From a virus, in IMG/VR virus record IMGVR_UViG_3300020715_000102, positions 1 through 40,242 of that record: DNA of 40,242 nt; one strand, written 5' to 3'. This document shows, piece by piece, positions 1 to 7,509 of this stretch (the first letter of the stretch is position 1; every line of letters starts with the position of its first letter). A program made the translations under genes and the position numbers. The notes below the pieces were generated by a model. It was not told where the DNA came from and did not search any database. It saw only the letters and a program-made list of their open reading frames with translations.

Positions 1-174
1 TATGATGAACTCAATAAAGAGTTTGGGTATAATGCTGAAAAGATCTGGGAAGATACATTGCCTGAAGGTGACTATATATTCAAAACGAAAGATAGATATG
101 ATATTCAGCAAGTGCCATATGTAGATGATGTTCCAGATGGTAATTATGTTTTTTCGTGTAAAAGTAAAGGTTGA
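1..174 (+). CDS. C-terminal end of an unknown protein (partial)
   Basis: An open frame enters from the left edge and stops at TGA 172-174, giving 57 residues with no start inside the window. The peptide is acidic and Tyr/Asp-rich, with two similar Asp-rich 'LPEGDYIF' and 'VPDGNYVF' stretches that suggest two short beta repeats. The next gene starts 2 bases after its stop, so it is the upstream member of a plus-strand operon running to the SPFH gene. I do not recognise the family. Confidence 0.6.
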   Translation, partial: YDELNKEFGYNAEKIWEDTLPEGDYIFKTKDRYDIQQVPYVDDVPDGNYVFSCKSKG

Positions 175-176
175 TT

Positions 177-353
177 ATGAATATATATTTTAAATGTGTG
201 TTTTATTTTTTATTATTTTTTGGTGTTGAGGGGTTTTTGTTGCCAAACTTATTCTCTTCAGAATCAGATTATGGTGTGTTACTTGGGTTAATGATCGCTG
301 TATTGTTTATCCCAATTTCTTTTTGGTATATTAAGTGGAGTTTTAAAAAGTGA
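177..353 (+). CDS. Small two-helix membrane protein, unknown
   Basis: This gene encodes 58 residues with two hydrophobic stretches, about residues 4-22 and 32-52, ending in a basic WSFKK tail. It should be an inner-membrane hairpin protein. I chose ATG 177 over an in-frame TTG at 171 because AAAGG at 166-170 is well spaced for the ATG. Its TGA overlaps the GTG start of the SPFH lipoprotein gene (GTGA at 350-353), which implies translational coupling and perhaps a joint membrane role. Function unknown. Confidence 0.6.
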   Translation: MNIYFKCVFYFLLFFGVEGFLLPNLFSSESDYGVLLGLMIAVLFIPISFWYIKWSFKK

Positions 354-1207
354 AACAAATTATAATATTATGTTTAGCGTTATTTCTTGTTGCGTGTTCT
401 GATGTTCCTAATGGCTATGTTGGAATTAAAATAAACAAATTGGGTTCTGATAAAGGTATTGAAAATCAAACCCTTCCTGTTGGTAGGTATTGGTTAACAC
501 CTAATGAACAACTGTTTATTTTTCCAATGTTTACTCAAACACATGTCTGGACTCAAAATGTAACTGAAGGATCTCCTACAGATGAAAGTTTTTCTTTTCA
601 AACTATTGAAGGGATGACTGTTAATACAGATATTGGTATAACATATTCTCTGGACCCAAATAAAGTTTCTATTGTCTTCCAAAAATATCGTAAAGGTATT
701 GATGAAATTACTAGCTCTGTTCTGAGATCTATGGTTAGAGATTCTCTAATTAATGCTGCTTCAACAAAACCTATTGAAACTGTTTATGGATCGGGTAAAG
801 CTTCTCTTATCAAAGAAGTTGAAGATTCTGTTAAAATTCAATGTGTTGAAATTGGGATAAATATTGAACATGTATACTGGGTTGGTGGATTAAGATTGCC
901 TGAATCAATTATTTCTTCTATTAATGCAAAAGCAGCTGCCTCTCAGATGACTGCTCAGAGGGAACAAGAAATCCAACAATCTAAAGCGGAAGCTGATAAG
1001 AAAATCCAAGAAGCTAGAGGTGATGCGGAATCAACTCTTCTGAGAGCAAATGCTGAAGCTCAAGCAATTTTAATTAAAGGTAAAGCTATTTCTGATAATC
1101 CTCAGATTATTGAATTGTCAAAAATTGAAAAATGGAATGGAATTTTACCACAAATCACTGGTAATGCAGGCACTTTAGTCCAGCTAAGTCCAGTTCAGGT
1201 CAAATAA
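350..1207 (+). CDS. SPFH (band 7/prohibitin-like) lipoprotein
   Basis: The protein has 285 residues. The N-terminus is a lipoprotein signal peptide with lipobox LVAC, the acylated Cys being at residue 16, so it should be anchored to a membrane from the periplasmic side. Residues about 20-190 look like an SPFH/band 7 domain: an early 'GYVGIKINKLG', then the 'ITYSLDP' region and 'VRDSLINAAS'. Residues about 190-245 are an Ala/Glu/Lys/Gln-rich coiled coil typical of the stomatin/HflK group, which form ring-shaped assemblies. The start is GTG, overlapping the upstream stop. Known SPFH proteins scaffold membrane microdomains or regulate proteases. The phage role is not known; envelope remodelling or superinfection exclusion would be guesses. 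Confidence 0.85.
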   Translation: MKQIIILCLALFLVACSDVPNGYVGIKINKLGSDKGIENQTLPVGRYWLTPNEQLFIFPMFTQTHVWTQNVTEGSPTDESFSFQTIEGMTVNTDIGITYSLDPNKVSIVFQKYRKGIDEITSSVLRSMVRDSLINAASTKPIETVYGSGKASLIKEVEDSVKIQCVEIGINIEHVYWVGGLRLPESIISSINAKAAASQMTAQREQEIQQSKAEADKKIQEARGDAESTLLRANAEAQAILIKGKAISDNPQIIELSKIEKWNGILPQITGNAGTLVQLSPVQVK

Positions 1208-1241
1208 ATAGATAAAATAAACGAAAAAAGAAAGGATTCAA

Positions 1242-1385
1242 ATGAAATATCAAATAATCTGTGAAGAATGTGACTCTGAATATATTATCTTCTCTGAAGA
1301 TGATCTCTATCAAGATGATCCCTCTTTCTGTGCAATTTGCTCTGAACCTATTTCTCCTGATATTATTGAAGAAGATGAAGAATAA
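1242..1385 (+). CDS. 47-residue zinc-ribbon-like protein
   Basis: This short reading frame begins at ATG 1242 after AAAGGA (about 1230-1236). It contains two CxxC knuckles, CEEC at residues 7-10 and CAIC at 30-33, with an acidic tail ending EEDEE. The four Cys suggest one structural zinc. Such mini zinc ribbons are common in T4-type phages and often bind nucleic acid or proteins, but nothing here fixes the role. It lies 34 bases after the SPFH gene in the same direction. Its stop codon sits inside a 14-base sequence that is repeated 50 bases downstream. Confidence 0.7.
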   Translation: MKYQIICEECDSEYIIFSEDDLYQDDPSFCAICSEPISPDIIEEDEE

Positions 1386-1440
1386 AATCTTCTAATGAAT
1401 TCTAATGAATTCTAATGAATTCTAATGAAGAATAAAATCT
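1377..1440 (+). repeat. Duplicated gene end with TCTAATGAAT decamers
   Basis: The 14-base sequence GAAGAATAAAATCT occurs at 1377-1390, where it carries the stop of the zinc-ribbon gene, and again at 1427-1440. Between and overlapping these are four tandem copies of the decamer TCTAATGAAT (1391-1430, the last ending AAG). The layout suggests slipped-strand or template-switch expansion. Confidence 0.9.
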
Positions 1441-1511
1441 AACCTTCTCCCGAGGTCAGGTAATGGGAGTATTCTCCTAGTCCTTTTGCTGTTTCGACTA
1501 TAACTAAACAG
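1441..1511 (+). other. Possible RNA hairpins in leader region
   Basis: Competing stems are visible: CTCCC at about 1447 with GGGAG at about 1465, and GGAG with CTCC just after it. A separate stem pairs CTGTTT (1489-1494) with AAACAG (1506-1511). They lie between the decamer repeats and the GIY-YIG gene in an otherwise gene-free stretch (1386-1640). They may be transcript structures. No U-run follows, so I do not call a terminator. Confidence 0.3.
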
Positions 1512-1640
1512 TATCCCTCTAAATCTCTCCTCTGAGGCTAAATCTCAACTCTTCTATACCTTTCTCCCTCTACTAATAAATCACCACTCCAATCTCTCCT
1601 AAATATCTCTATCTGAAACTTATATCTCTCTCTCTATCTA

Positions 1641-2084
1641 ATGGAAAATCTAATCCAACCCTCCTGGATCTACCAATCTCTTCCTCTTCTATCTCCTCCT
1701 GAAAATGCTATTGCCTTTGTCTATCTTATCTATAATCCCTCTACTAATAAATCCTATATCGGGAAAAAACAATTCTTCTCGAAAAAAATCTCGCAAAAAT
1801 CTATTACTCAAATTGATGGCTCTAAAATTGTAAAAAAGAAAAAATTGACTGTGGAATCTGATTGGAAATCCTATAATGGCTCTAACTCTTCTCTTATTGA
1901 ACATGCTAAAATACATCTTCTTGAAAAAACAATTCTCCATATCTGCTACTCAAAATCTCATGCTTCCTATCTGGAACTGAAAGAACAAATGTCTAGGGAT
2001 GTTATTCTCTCTTCTCTCTACTATAATGACTGGGTCTCTGCTAAAATTACTAGGAAACATCTGCAAAAATTTCAAAAATTCTGA
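1641..2084 (+). CDS. GIY-YIG endonuclease of the phage Seg-like type
   Basis: The product has 147 residues. The GIY-YIG core is seen as 'FVYLIYNPSTNKSYIGKK' (about residues 26-43), followed by 'SDWKSYNGSNSSL' and 'LELKEQMSRDVIL', a pattern shared by the short putative homing nucleases of T4-type phages. These nucleases cut DNA and drive their own spread. No Shine-Dalgarno sequence precedes ATG 1641; the upstream stretch is an almost pure C/T run. The coding strand is also unusually C+T rich (many TCT, CTC and ATC codons), unlike neighbouring genes, which hints at separate origin. It sits among three tandem-repeat arrays, an expected place for a mobile nuclease gene. Activity is untested. Confidence 0.7.
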   Translation: MENLIQPSWIYQSLPLLSPPENAIAFVYLIYNPSTNKSYIGKKQFFSKKISQKSITQIDGSKIVKKKKLTVESDWKSYNGSNSSLIEHAKIHLLEKTILHICYSKSHASYLELKEQMSRDVILSSLYYNDWVSAKITRKHLQKFQKF

Positions 2085-2094
2085 TTTTTATTGC

Positions 2095-2123
2095 TTGACT
2101 TTTCTATCTTCTTATAGTATAAT
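2095..2123 (+). promoter_or_regulatory. Strong early-type sigma70 promoter facing the repeat array
   Basis: TTGACT at 2095-2100 and TATAAT at 2118-2123 are separated by exactly 17 bases, and TTGC precedes the -35 hexamer as in the minus-strand early promoters of this window (TGCTTGA core). A transcript would start near 2130 and run straight into the 8/12-base array, where there is no long reading frame; the first ATG frame (2130) closes after 18 codons. Confidence 0.75.
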
Positions 2124-2176
2124 ATCTCTATGAATTTGATAATTGTGTCTGTGATAATGGTGTCTTTGTATGATCT

Positions 2177-2624
2177 GAATCTTTGAATCTTTGTTCGAAT
2201 CTTTGAATCTTTGTTCGAATCTTCGAATCTTTGAATCTTTGTTTGAATCTTTGTTCGAATCTTTGAATCTTTGTTCGAATCTTCGAATCTTTGTTCGAAT
2301 CTTTGAATCTTTGAATCTTTGAATCTTTGTTCGAATCTTTGTTCGAATCTTTGAATCTTTGTTCGAATCTTTGTTCGAATCTTTGAATCTTTGTTCGAAT
2401 CTTTGTTCGAATCTTTGTTCGAATCTTCGAATCTTCGAATCTTCGAATCTTTGAATCTTTGTTCGAATCTTTGTTCGAATCTTTGAATCTTTGTTCGAAT
2501 CTTTGAATCTTTGAATCTTTGTTCGAATCTTTGAATCTTTGAATCTTTGTTCGAATCTTTGAATCTTTGAATCTTTGTTCGAATCTTTGAATCTTTGTTC
2601 GAATCTTTGTTCGAATCTTTGTTC
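2177..2624 (+). repeat. Array of 45 mixed 8- and 12-base repeats
   Basis: The 448 bases parse completely into 45 units with nothing left over. There are 23 eight-mers (GAATCTTT, or GAATCTTC five times) and 22 twelve-mers (GAATCTTTGTTC, with one GTTT variant). The order is irregular, so it is not a simple higher-order repeat. Unit lengths of 8 shift the reading frame and bring in TGA stops, so it is non-coding. The array is downstream of the promoter at 2095 and upstream of a TATAAATA octamer at 2648. Possible roles are a replication origin, a protein-binding array or a non-coding transcript. Confidence 0.95.
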
Positions 2625-2647
2625 GAGAAAATATTAATTAAAGAAAT

Positions 2648-2655
2648 TATAAATA
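2648..2655 (+). promoter_or_regulatory. TATAAATA late-promoter octamer between arrays
   Basis: An exact T4-type late-promoter -10 octamer. The only plus-strand gene downstream is at 3157, so a transcript from here would carry about 490 bases of leader containing the decamer array. In such AT-rich DNA it could be coincidental. Confidence 0.4.
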
Positions 2656-2680
2656 GGTCTAAGTCAACTAAGAACTATTT

Positions 2681-2920
2681 ACAGTTATTTACAGTTATTT
2701 ACAGTTAATTACAGTTAATTACAGTTATTTACAGTTAATTACAGTTAATTACAGTTAATTACAGTTAATTGCAGTTAGATCCAGCTATTTACAGTTAATT
2801 GCAGTTAGACCCAGCTATTTACAGTTAATTACAGTTAGATCCAGCTAATTACAGATATTTACAGCTAATTACAGTTAATTACAGTTAGATCCAGATATTT
2901 ACAGATAGATTCAGATAAAT
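2681..2920 (+). repeat. 24 tandem decamers in helical phase
   Basis: Twenty-four consecutive 10-base units, typically ACAGTTAATT or ACAGTTATTT, with variants such as GCAGTTAGAT, CCAGCTATTT and ACAGATATTT. CAG recurs every 10 bases with AATT or ATTT on the same helix face, a pattern expected to give intrinsic curvature. All three frames contain stops, so it is non-coding. The last units are more diverged than the first. Confidence 0.95.
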
Positions 2921-3022
2921 ACGATGTTATCTTTCTCTAATATATAAAGAGTAATTGGTATTTATTCAGGTTAAATCAAGAAAAGAACAATTGCGGGACA
3001 ATTTCCGTTAAAAGATATTAGA

Positions 3023-3120
3023 ATACTAGATATAGTGTTTGTGCACTAGATATAGTATTTTATTTTAGGCAATACTATATGTAGTAGTAGACCCTTAGGG
3101 GTAGATACTAGATGTAGTAG
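3023..3120 (+). promoter_or_regulatory. Four imperfect dyad sites, ACTA-N4-TAGT
   Basis: Four 16-base boxes share a dyad core: 3023-3038, 3043-3058, 3072-3087 and 3105-3120. Each has ACTA, four bases, then TAGT. The first two are 20 bases apart (two helical turns). By eye they resemble the published NrdR-box consensus, but no nrd gene is visible here. They lie between the decamer array and the gene at 3157, so they may be its operator or part of an origin. Confidence 0.5.
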
Positions 3121-3156
3121 TAATTTATAAAAACATTCAGAAAAAGGTGAAAAATT

Positions 3157-3384
3157 ATGGCAGAACAAGAGATTAAAACAGAAGAAGCGACAATCACATT
3201 CCGAGGAAAGGAATATTTTGTGAAGGATTTAAGCCCCGAAGCAAACAGATACGTTGAGCAGATATTAGATTTAGAGAAGAAGATCAGAAGTACAGGATTA
3301 GATTTAGAGCAGTATCATTTCGCCAACGAGTATTTCAACGAGATGTTATTCAGAGCATTAGAGCCAGTAGAAGAAGAAGAGTAG
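3157..3384 (+). CDS. Small phage protein resembling DUF6447
   Basis: The product has 75 residues. Its pattern, a short strand with 'FRGKEYFVKDLSPEANRYVEQIL' features and then a helix carrying the conserved 'LDLEKKI' stretch, resembles the small DUF6447 proteins of marine and freshwater phages; function is not established. The C-terminus is acidic (EPVEEEE). A good Shine-Dalgarno AAAAAGGTGA lies 7-8 bases before ATG 3157. A TATAAAAA octamer (3126-3133), one base off the late consensus, could be its promoter. It is monocistronic, followed by a clear terminator, and sits beside the repeat region. Confidence 0.6.
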   Translation: MAEQEIKTEEATITFRGKEYFVKDLSPEANRYVEQILDLEKKIRSTGLDLEQYHFANEYFNEMLFRALEPVEEEE

Positions 3385-3396
3385 AAGAGAGAGAGA

Positions 3397-3425
3397 GGGG
3401 AGTTATAGAGACTCCCCTTTTTTTT
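3397..3425 (+). terminator. Rho-independent terminator after the 3157 gene
   Basis: A 7-bp stem GGGGAGT / ACTCCCC (3397-3403 with 3411-3417) and a 7-base loop are followed by eight Ts (3418-3425). The minus strand has no T-run, so it acts on plus-strand transcripts only. It separates the converging gene at 3424-3909. Confidence 0.9.
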
Positions 3426-3909
3426 ATTGTTGATTAGTTTTATAGAGAAAGCTCCTAGATAGAGATTCCCCATTAGATTTAGTAACTTGATTAGTCAATT
3501 CAAATTGAGTAATCGAGGAGTCGAAGGGACCGATATTAGTAGCAGTTTTAGCACCACTAGAACCAGAAGACTGTATATTCACATTAGCAGAAGCAGACCA
3601 AGTTGACAGAGTAATAGATTGATATGGGAGAAGCCATAGATCCCAAGGAGTTGCAGTAAACACCGCAGTACCAGAAGTAGTATCCCCTTGATTCCAAGTA
3701 GGTTCAACCGAGCCAGAGACCCCATTAGTAGTACAGATATAGTAATAGCCATTATCTACAGAAGGACGAACAACATCATCCAGACGATAGACAGCATTTG
3801 GCACAACTGTTTGCGCACCCCAGAAAACAGATACAATAGTAGTATCATCAGGATCAACAAACCCAGATATTTTCAGAGGACCTTTTTGGTTAGGAGAATA
3901 TGTTTGCAT
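3424..3909 (-). CDS. Tail-associated protein with CBM-like module
   Basis: The product has 161 residues. Residues about 30-90 carry a motif common in phage tail proteins and carbohydrate-binding-like modules: 'YRLDDVVRPSVDNGYYYICT', then 'GVSGSVEPTW' and a closing 'GTAVFTA'. The C-terminal part is Ser/Thr-rich beta sequence. It starts 4 bases after the stop of the 1154-residue repeat protein, with GGAA just before its ATG, so the two are one minus-strand operon and probably part of the same fibre or baseplate appendage. Binding target unknown. Confidence 0.65.
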   Translation of the reverse strand: MQTYSPNQKGPLKISGFVDPDDTTIVSVFWGAQTVVPNAVYRLDDVVRPSVDNGYYYICTTNGVSGSVEPTWNQGDTTSGTAVFTATPWDLWLLPYQSITLSTWSASANVNIQSSGSSGAKTATNIGPFDSSITQFELTNQVTKSNGESLSRSFLYKTNQQ

Positions 3910-3913
3910 AGAA

Positions 3914-6900
3914 TTATTCCAATTTAATTAGTATGTTATTATCAGGTTGTTTAATAAGATACTTATTATCCCCTTCTAGGATTTTAACAGAGGTATCTAA
4001 AGGTTTAATCAAGTAAGTATAATCAGGAGCTTTAATTAATATTCTGTGAGTATTACCATAAATAAGAGTAACTAGAGCTACTGGAAATACATTACAAATA
4101 GCAGAGATATTACCTGCCAAAAGAATATTTGTTCTTAGATTCGATGTAGCTGTAGAAACTGCAGCTACATTAGAAGCTAATTGTATACTTGTTATTAAAT
4201 TAATTGGCCTAATAGTAGAAACTGCAGCTACATTAGAAGCTAATTGTATACTTGTTATTAAATTAATTGGCCTAATAGTAGAGAATACAGATACAATTGA
4301 TGCAAGTTGTATACTTGTATATAGAGTAGCATTAGTCGATACAACACAAAGATCAACAGAAGCAAGTTGAATATTTGTATGTAGATTAGCATTAGTCGAT
4401 ACAACAGAAGTAACAATAGAAGCTAATTGTATACTTGTGTGTAAAGTGGCATTAGTTGATACAACACATAGATCAACAGAAGCAAGTTGAATATTTGTAT
4501 GTAGATTAGCATTAGTCGATACAACAGAAGTAACAATAGAAGCTAATTGTATACTTGTGTGTAAAGTGGCATTAGTCGATACAACACATAAATCAATAGA
4601 AGCTAATTGAATATTTGTTCTTAGATTCGATGTAGCTGTAGAAACAACAGTTACATTTGATGTTAGTTCTATGCTTGTATGTAGAGTAGCATTAGTCGAT
4701 ACAATACATAAATCAACAGAAGTTAGTTGAATGTTTGTATTTAAATTAATTGGACTAATTGATACAACAGATGCTAAAGTATTTGATGCAAGTTGTATAC
4801 TTGTATGTAGAGTAGCATTAGTAGATACAACACACAGATCAATAGAAGCTAGTTGTATGTTTGTATTTAGATTCGATGTAGCTGTAGAAACTGTAGATAC
4901 ATTAGAAGCTAATTGTATGTTTGTATTTAAATCAATTGGGTTAATTGATACGACAGATGCTAAAGTATTTGATGCTAATACAATATTTGTATTTAACGAA
5001 GCATTAGTCGATACAACACACAGATCAACAGAAGCTAGTTGTATGTTTGTATTTAAATCAGCAGGGCTAATAGATACAACAGAAGAAATATTTGATGCTA
5101 ATACAATATTTGTATTTAACGAAGCATTTGTCGCTACAACACACAGATCAACAGAAGCTAGTTGTATAGCAGTTGTTAGGCTAGAAGAAGCAGTAGAAAC
5201 AACAGATACATTAGAAGCCAGTTTGATATTTGTGTTAAGAACAGCATTAGTTGATACAACACATAAATCAACAGAAGCTAGTTGTATAGCAGTTGTTAGA
5301 TTAGAAGAAGCAGTAGAAACAACAGATACATTAGAAGCTAGTTTGATATTTGTGTTAAGAACAGCATTAGTTGATACAACACACAGATCAACAGAAGCTA
5401 GTTGTATAGCAGTTGTTAGGCTAGAAGAAGCAGTAGAAACAACAGATACATTAGAAGCTAGTTGGATGTTTGTATTTAAATTAACAGAAGTAACAGATAC
5501 AACAGATGTTAAGATATTTGATGCTAATGTAATATATGTTCTTAAATCAATTGGACTAATTGATACGACAGATGCTAAAGTATTTGATGCTAATGTGATA
5601 TTTGTTCTTAACGAAGCATTAGTCGATACAACACACAGATCAACAGAAGCTAGTTGGATGTTTGTATTTAAATTAACAGAAGTAACAGATACAACAGATG
5701 TTAAGATATTTGATGCTAATACAATATTTGTATTTAACGAAGCATTAGTCGATACAACACACAGATCAACAGAAGCTAGTTGGATGTTTGTATTTAAATT
5801 AACAGAAGTAACAGATACAACAGATGTTAAGATATTTGATGCTAATACAATATTTGTATTTAACGAAGCATTTGTCGCTACAACACACAGATCAACAGAA
5901 GCTAGTTGTATGTTTGTATTTAAATCAGCAGGGCTAATAGATACAACAGAAGAAATATTTGATGCTAATACAATATTTGTATTTAACGAAGCATTTGTCG
6001 CTACAACACACAGATCAACAGAAGTTAGTTGTATAGCAGTTGTTAGGCTAGAAGAAGCAGTAGAAACAACAGATACATTAGAAGCTAGTTGGATAGCATT
6101 TGTAAGATTCGATGTAGCTGTAGAAACAACAGAAGCAACAATAGATGCTAATGTATTATTTGTATTAAGAACAGCATTAGTTGATACAACACATAAATCA
6201 ACAGAAGCTAGTTGTATAGCAGTTGTTAGATTCGATGTAGCTGTAGAAACAACAGAAGCAACAATAGATGCTAATGTATTATTTGTATTAAGAACAGCAT
6301 TAGTCGATACAACACACAGATCAACAGAAGCTAGTTGTATAGCAGTTGTTAGGCTAGAAGAAGCAGTAGAAACAACAGATACATTAGAAGCTAGTTGGAT
6401 AGCATTTGTAAGATTCGATGTAGCTGTAGAAACAACAGATACATTAGAAGCCAGTTTGATATTTGTATTAAGAACAGCATTAGTCGATACAACACACAGA
6501 TCAACAGAAGCTAGTTGTATAGCAGTTGTTAGGCTAGAAGAAGCAGTAGAAACAACAGATACATTAGAAGCTAGTTGGATAGCATTTGTAAGATTCGATG
6601 TAGCTGTAGAAACAACAGATACATTAGAAGCCAGTTTGATATTTGTGTTAAGAACAGCATTAGTCGATACAACACACAGATCAACAGAAGCTAGTTGTAT
6701 AGCAGTTGTTAGATTAGAAGAAGCAGTAGAAACAGAAGAAATATTTGATGCTAATTGGATAGCATTTGTAAGATTCGATGTAGCTGTAGAAACAACAGAA
6801 GTAACAATAGAAGCTAATTGTATACTTGTATTAAGAACAGCATTAGTCGATACAACACATAAATCAACAGAAGCTAGTTGTATAGCAGTTGTTAGATTAG

Positions 6901-7378
6901 AAGAAGCAGTAGAAACAGAAGAAATATTTGATGCTAATTGGATAGCATTTGTAAAAGAAGCAGAAACAATAGTTGATACTGATGCTACACTTGAATTTAT
7001 TTTTATCGTTGTCGCTAACGAAGCACCAGATACAGCTAATGATGATGTAGAAGCAGCAAGAAAAATTTGTGTATTTAGTGTTATTGTTCCTACAACACTA
7101 ATTGTATTCGCTGTTCCGAATAGTGTTATGTAAGTTGTTAAATTTGATGTAGTAACAGATGTTATACATGTTACTGTAGAATTTAACGAAATTCCAGTTA
7201 TTAAATTGATAGAAGATGCAACAGCAACACATTTAGGTGCTGTTGTGCATAATATTTGTGTTGTAACATTTGATGATGTTGTAGAAACAACAAATACAGA
7301 TGCGCTTAATTGAGCAGCAGATTTTGCTGTTCCTGATGAAGATATTGGATTTGAACTTATCGGGAAAAACCCTAACAT
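3914..7378 (-). CDS. 1154-residue repetitive fibre-like protein
   Basis: Almost the whole protein (about residues 20-1090) is tandem repeats of about 20 residues. Each is Ser/Thr/Val/Asn-rich and built around 'IQLAS', 'VDLCVVSTNA' and 'NVSVVSTASS' blocks. It ends in a non-repetitive Lys/Leu tail with 'YLIKPLD' and 'YLIKQPD'. Alternating hydrophobic and small polar residues suggest a beta-solenoid or trimeric shaft, as in tail fibres. The 'VDLCVVST' block brings a Cys into many repeats, unusual for an extracellular fibre. DNA-level tandems of 180 bases (for example near 6299, 6479 and 6659) show recent expansion. ATG 7378 is preceded by AGAGAG. The antisense open frame (4731-7133) is a by-product of the repeats. 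Confidence 0.75.
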   Translation of the reverse strand: MLGFFPISSNPISSSGTAKSAAQLSASVFVVSTTSSNVTTQILCTTAPKCVAVASSINLITGISLNSTVTCITSVTTSNLTTYITLFGTANTISVVGTITLNTQIFLAASTSSLAVSGASLATTIKINSSVASVSTIVSASFTNAIQLASNISSVSTASSNLTTAIQLASVDLCVVSTNAVLNTSIQLASIVTSVVSTATSNLTNAIQLASNISSVSTASSNLTTAIQLASVDLCVVSTNAVLNTNIKLASNVSVVSTATSNLTNAIQLASNVSVVSTASSSLTTAIQLASVDLCVVSTNAVLNTNIKLASNVSVVSTATSNLTNAIQLASNVSVVSTASSSLTTAIQLASVDLCVVSTNAVLNTNNTLASIVASVVSTATSNLTTAIQLASVDLCVVSTNAVLNTNNTLASIVASVVSTATSNLTNAIQLASNVSVVSTASSSLTTAIQLTSVDLCVVATNASLNTNIVLASNISSVVSISPADLNTNIQLASVDLCVVATNASLNTNIVLASNILTSVVSVTSVNLNTNIQLASVDLCVVSTNASLNTNIVLASNILTSVVSVTSVNLNTNIQLASVDLCVVSTNASLRTNITLASNTLASVVSISPIDLRTYITLASNILTSVVSVTSVNLNTNIQLASNVSVVSTASSSLTTAIQLASVDLCVVSTNAVLNTNIKLASNVSVVSTASSNLTTAIQLASVDLCVVSTNAVLNTNIKLASNVSVVSTASSSLTTAIQLASVDLCVVATNASLNTNIVLASNISSVVSISPADLNTNIQLASVDLCVVSTNASLNTNIVLASNTLASVVSINPIDLNTNIQLASNVSTVSTATSNLNTNIQLASIDLCVVSTNATLHTSIQLASNTLASVVSISPINLNTNIQLTSVDLCIVSTNATLHTSIELTSNVTVVSTATSNLRTNIQLASIDLCVVSTNATLHTSIQLASIVTSVVSTNANLHTNIQLASVDLCVVSTNATLHTSIQLASIVTSVVSTNANLHTNIQLASVDLCVVSTNATLYTSIQLASIVSVFSTIRPINLITSIQLASNVAAVSTIRPINLITSIQLASNVAAVSTATSNLRTNILLAGNISAICNVFPVALVTLIYGNTHRILIKAPDYTYLIKPLDTSVKILEGDNKYLIKQPDNNILIKLE

Positions 7379-7435
7379 CGCATCTCTCTATTTATTGTTG
7401 GATATCATCTATTTATTTAATAGAAATTTTCTAAT

Positions 7436-7443
7436 TATAAATA
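7436..7443 (+). promoter_or_regulatory. T4-type late promoter of the S74 tail fibre
   Basis: An exact TATAAATA 67 bases before ATG 7510, in the gap between divergent structural genes. The minus-strand repeat gene has only near matches (AATAAATA, about 7398-7420). Confidence 0.7.
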
Positions 7444-7509
7444 CTGAATAATGTTAAGGCTTAAATAGGAATTTTTATGTATTTTATTTTTAGGGTTGTA
7501 GAATAAATT

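Noticed and set aside
2177-2624. CRISPR array
   Set aside because: Units are 8 or 12 bases with no unique spacers and no cas genes.
2177-2624. tRNA T-arm-like GTTCGAATC copies
   Set aside because: The T-loop 9-mer recurs in the repeats, but the flanks do not pair and no acceptor or anticodon stems exist.
4731-7133. 800-residue open frame antisense to the repeat gene
   Set aside because: It mirrors the repeats of the minus-strand gene; absence of stops in one repeat carries through all copies. No ribosome site or promoter fits, and the start lies inside the repeats.
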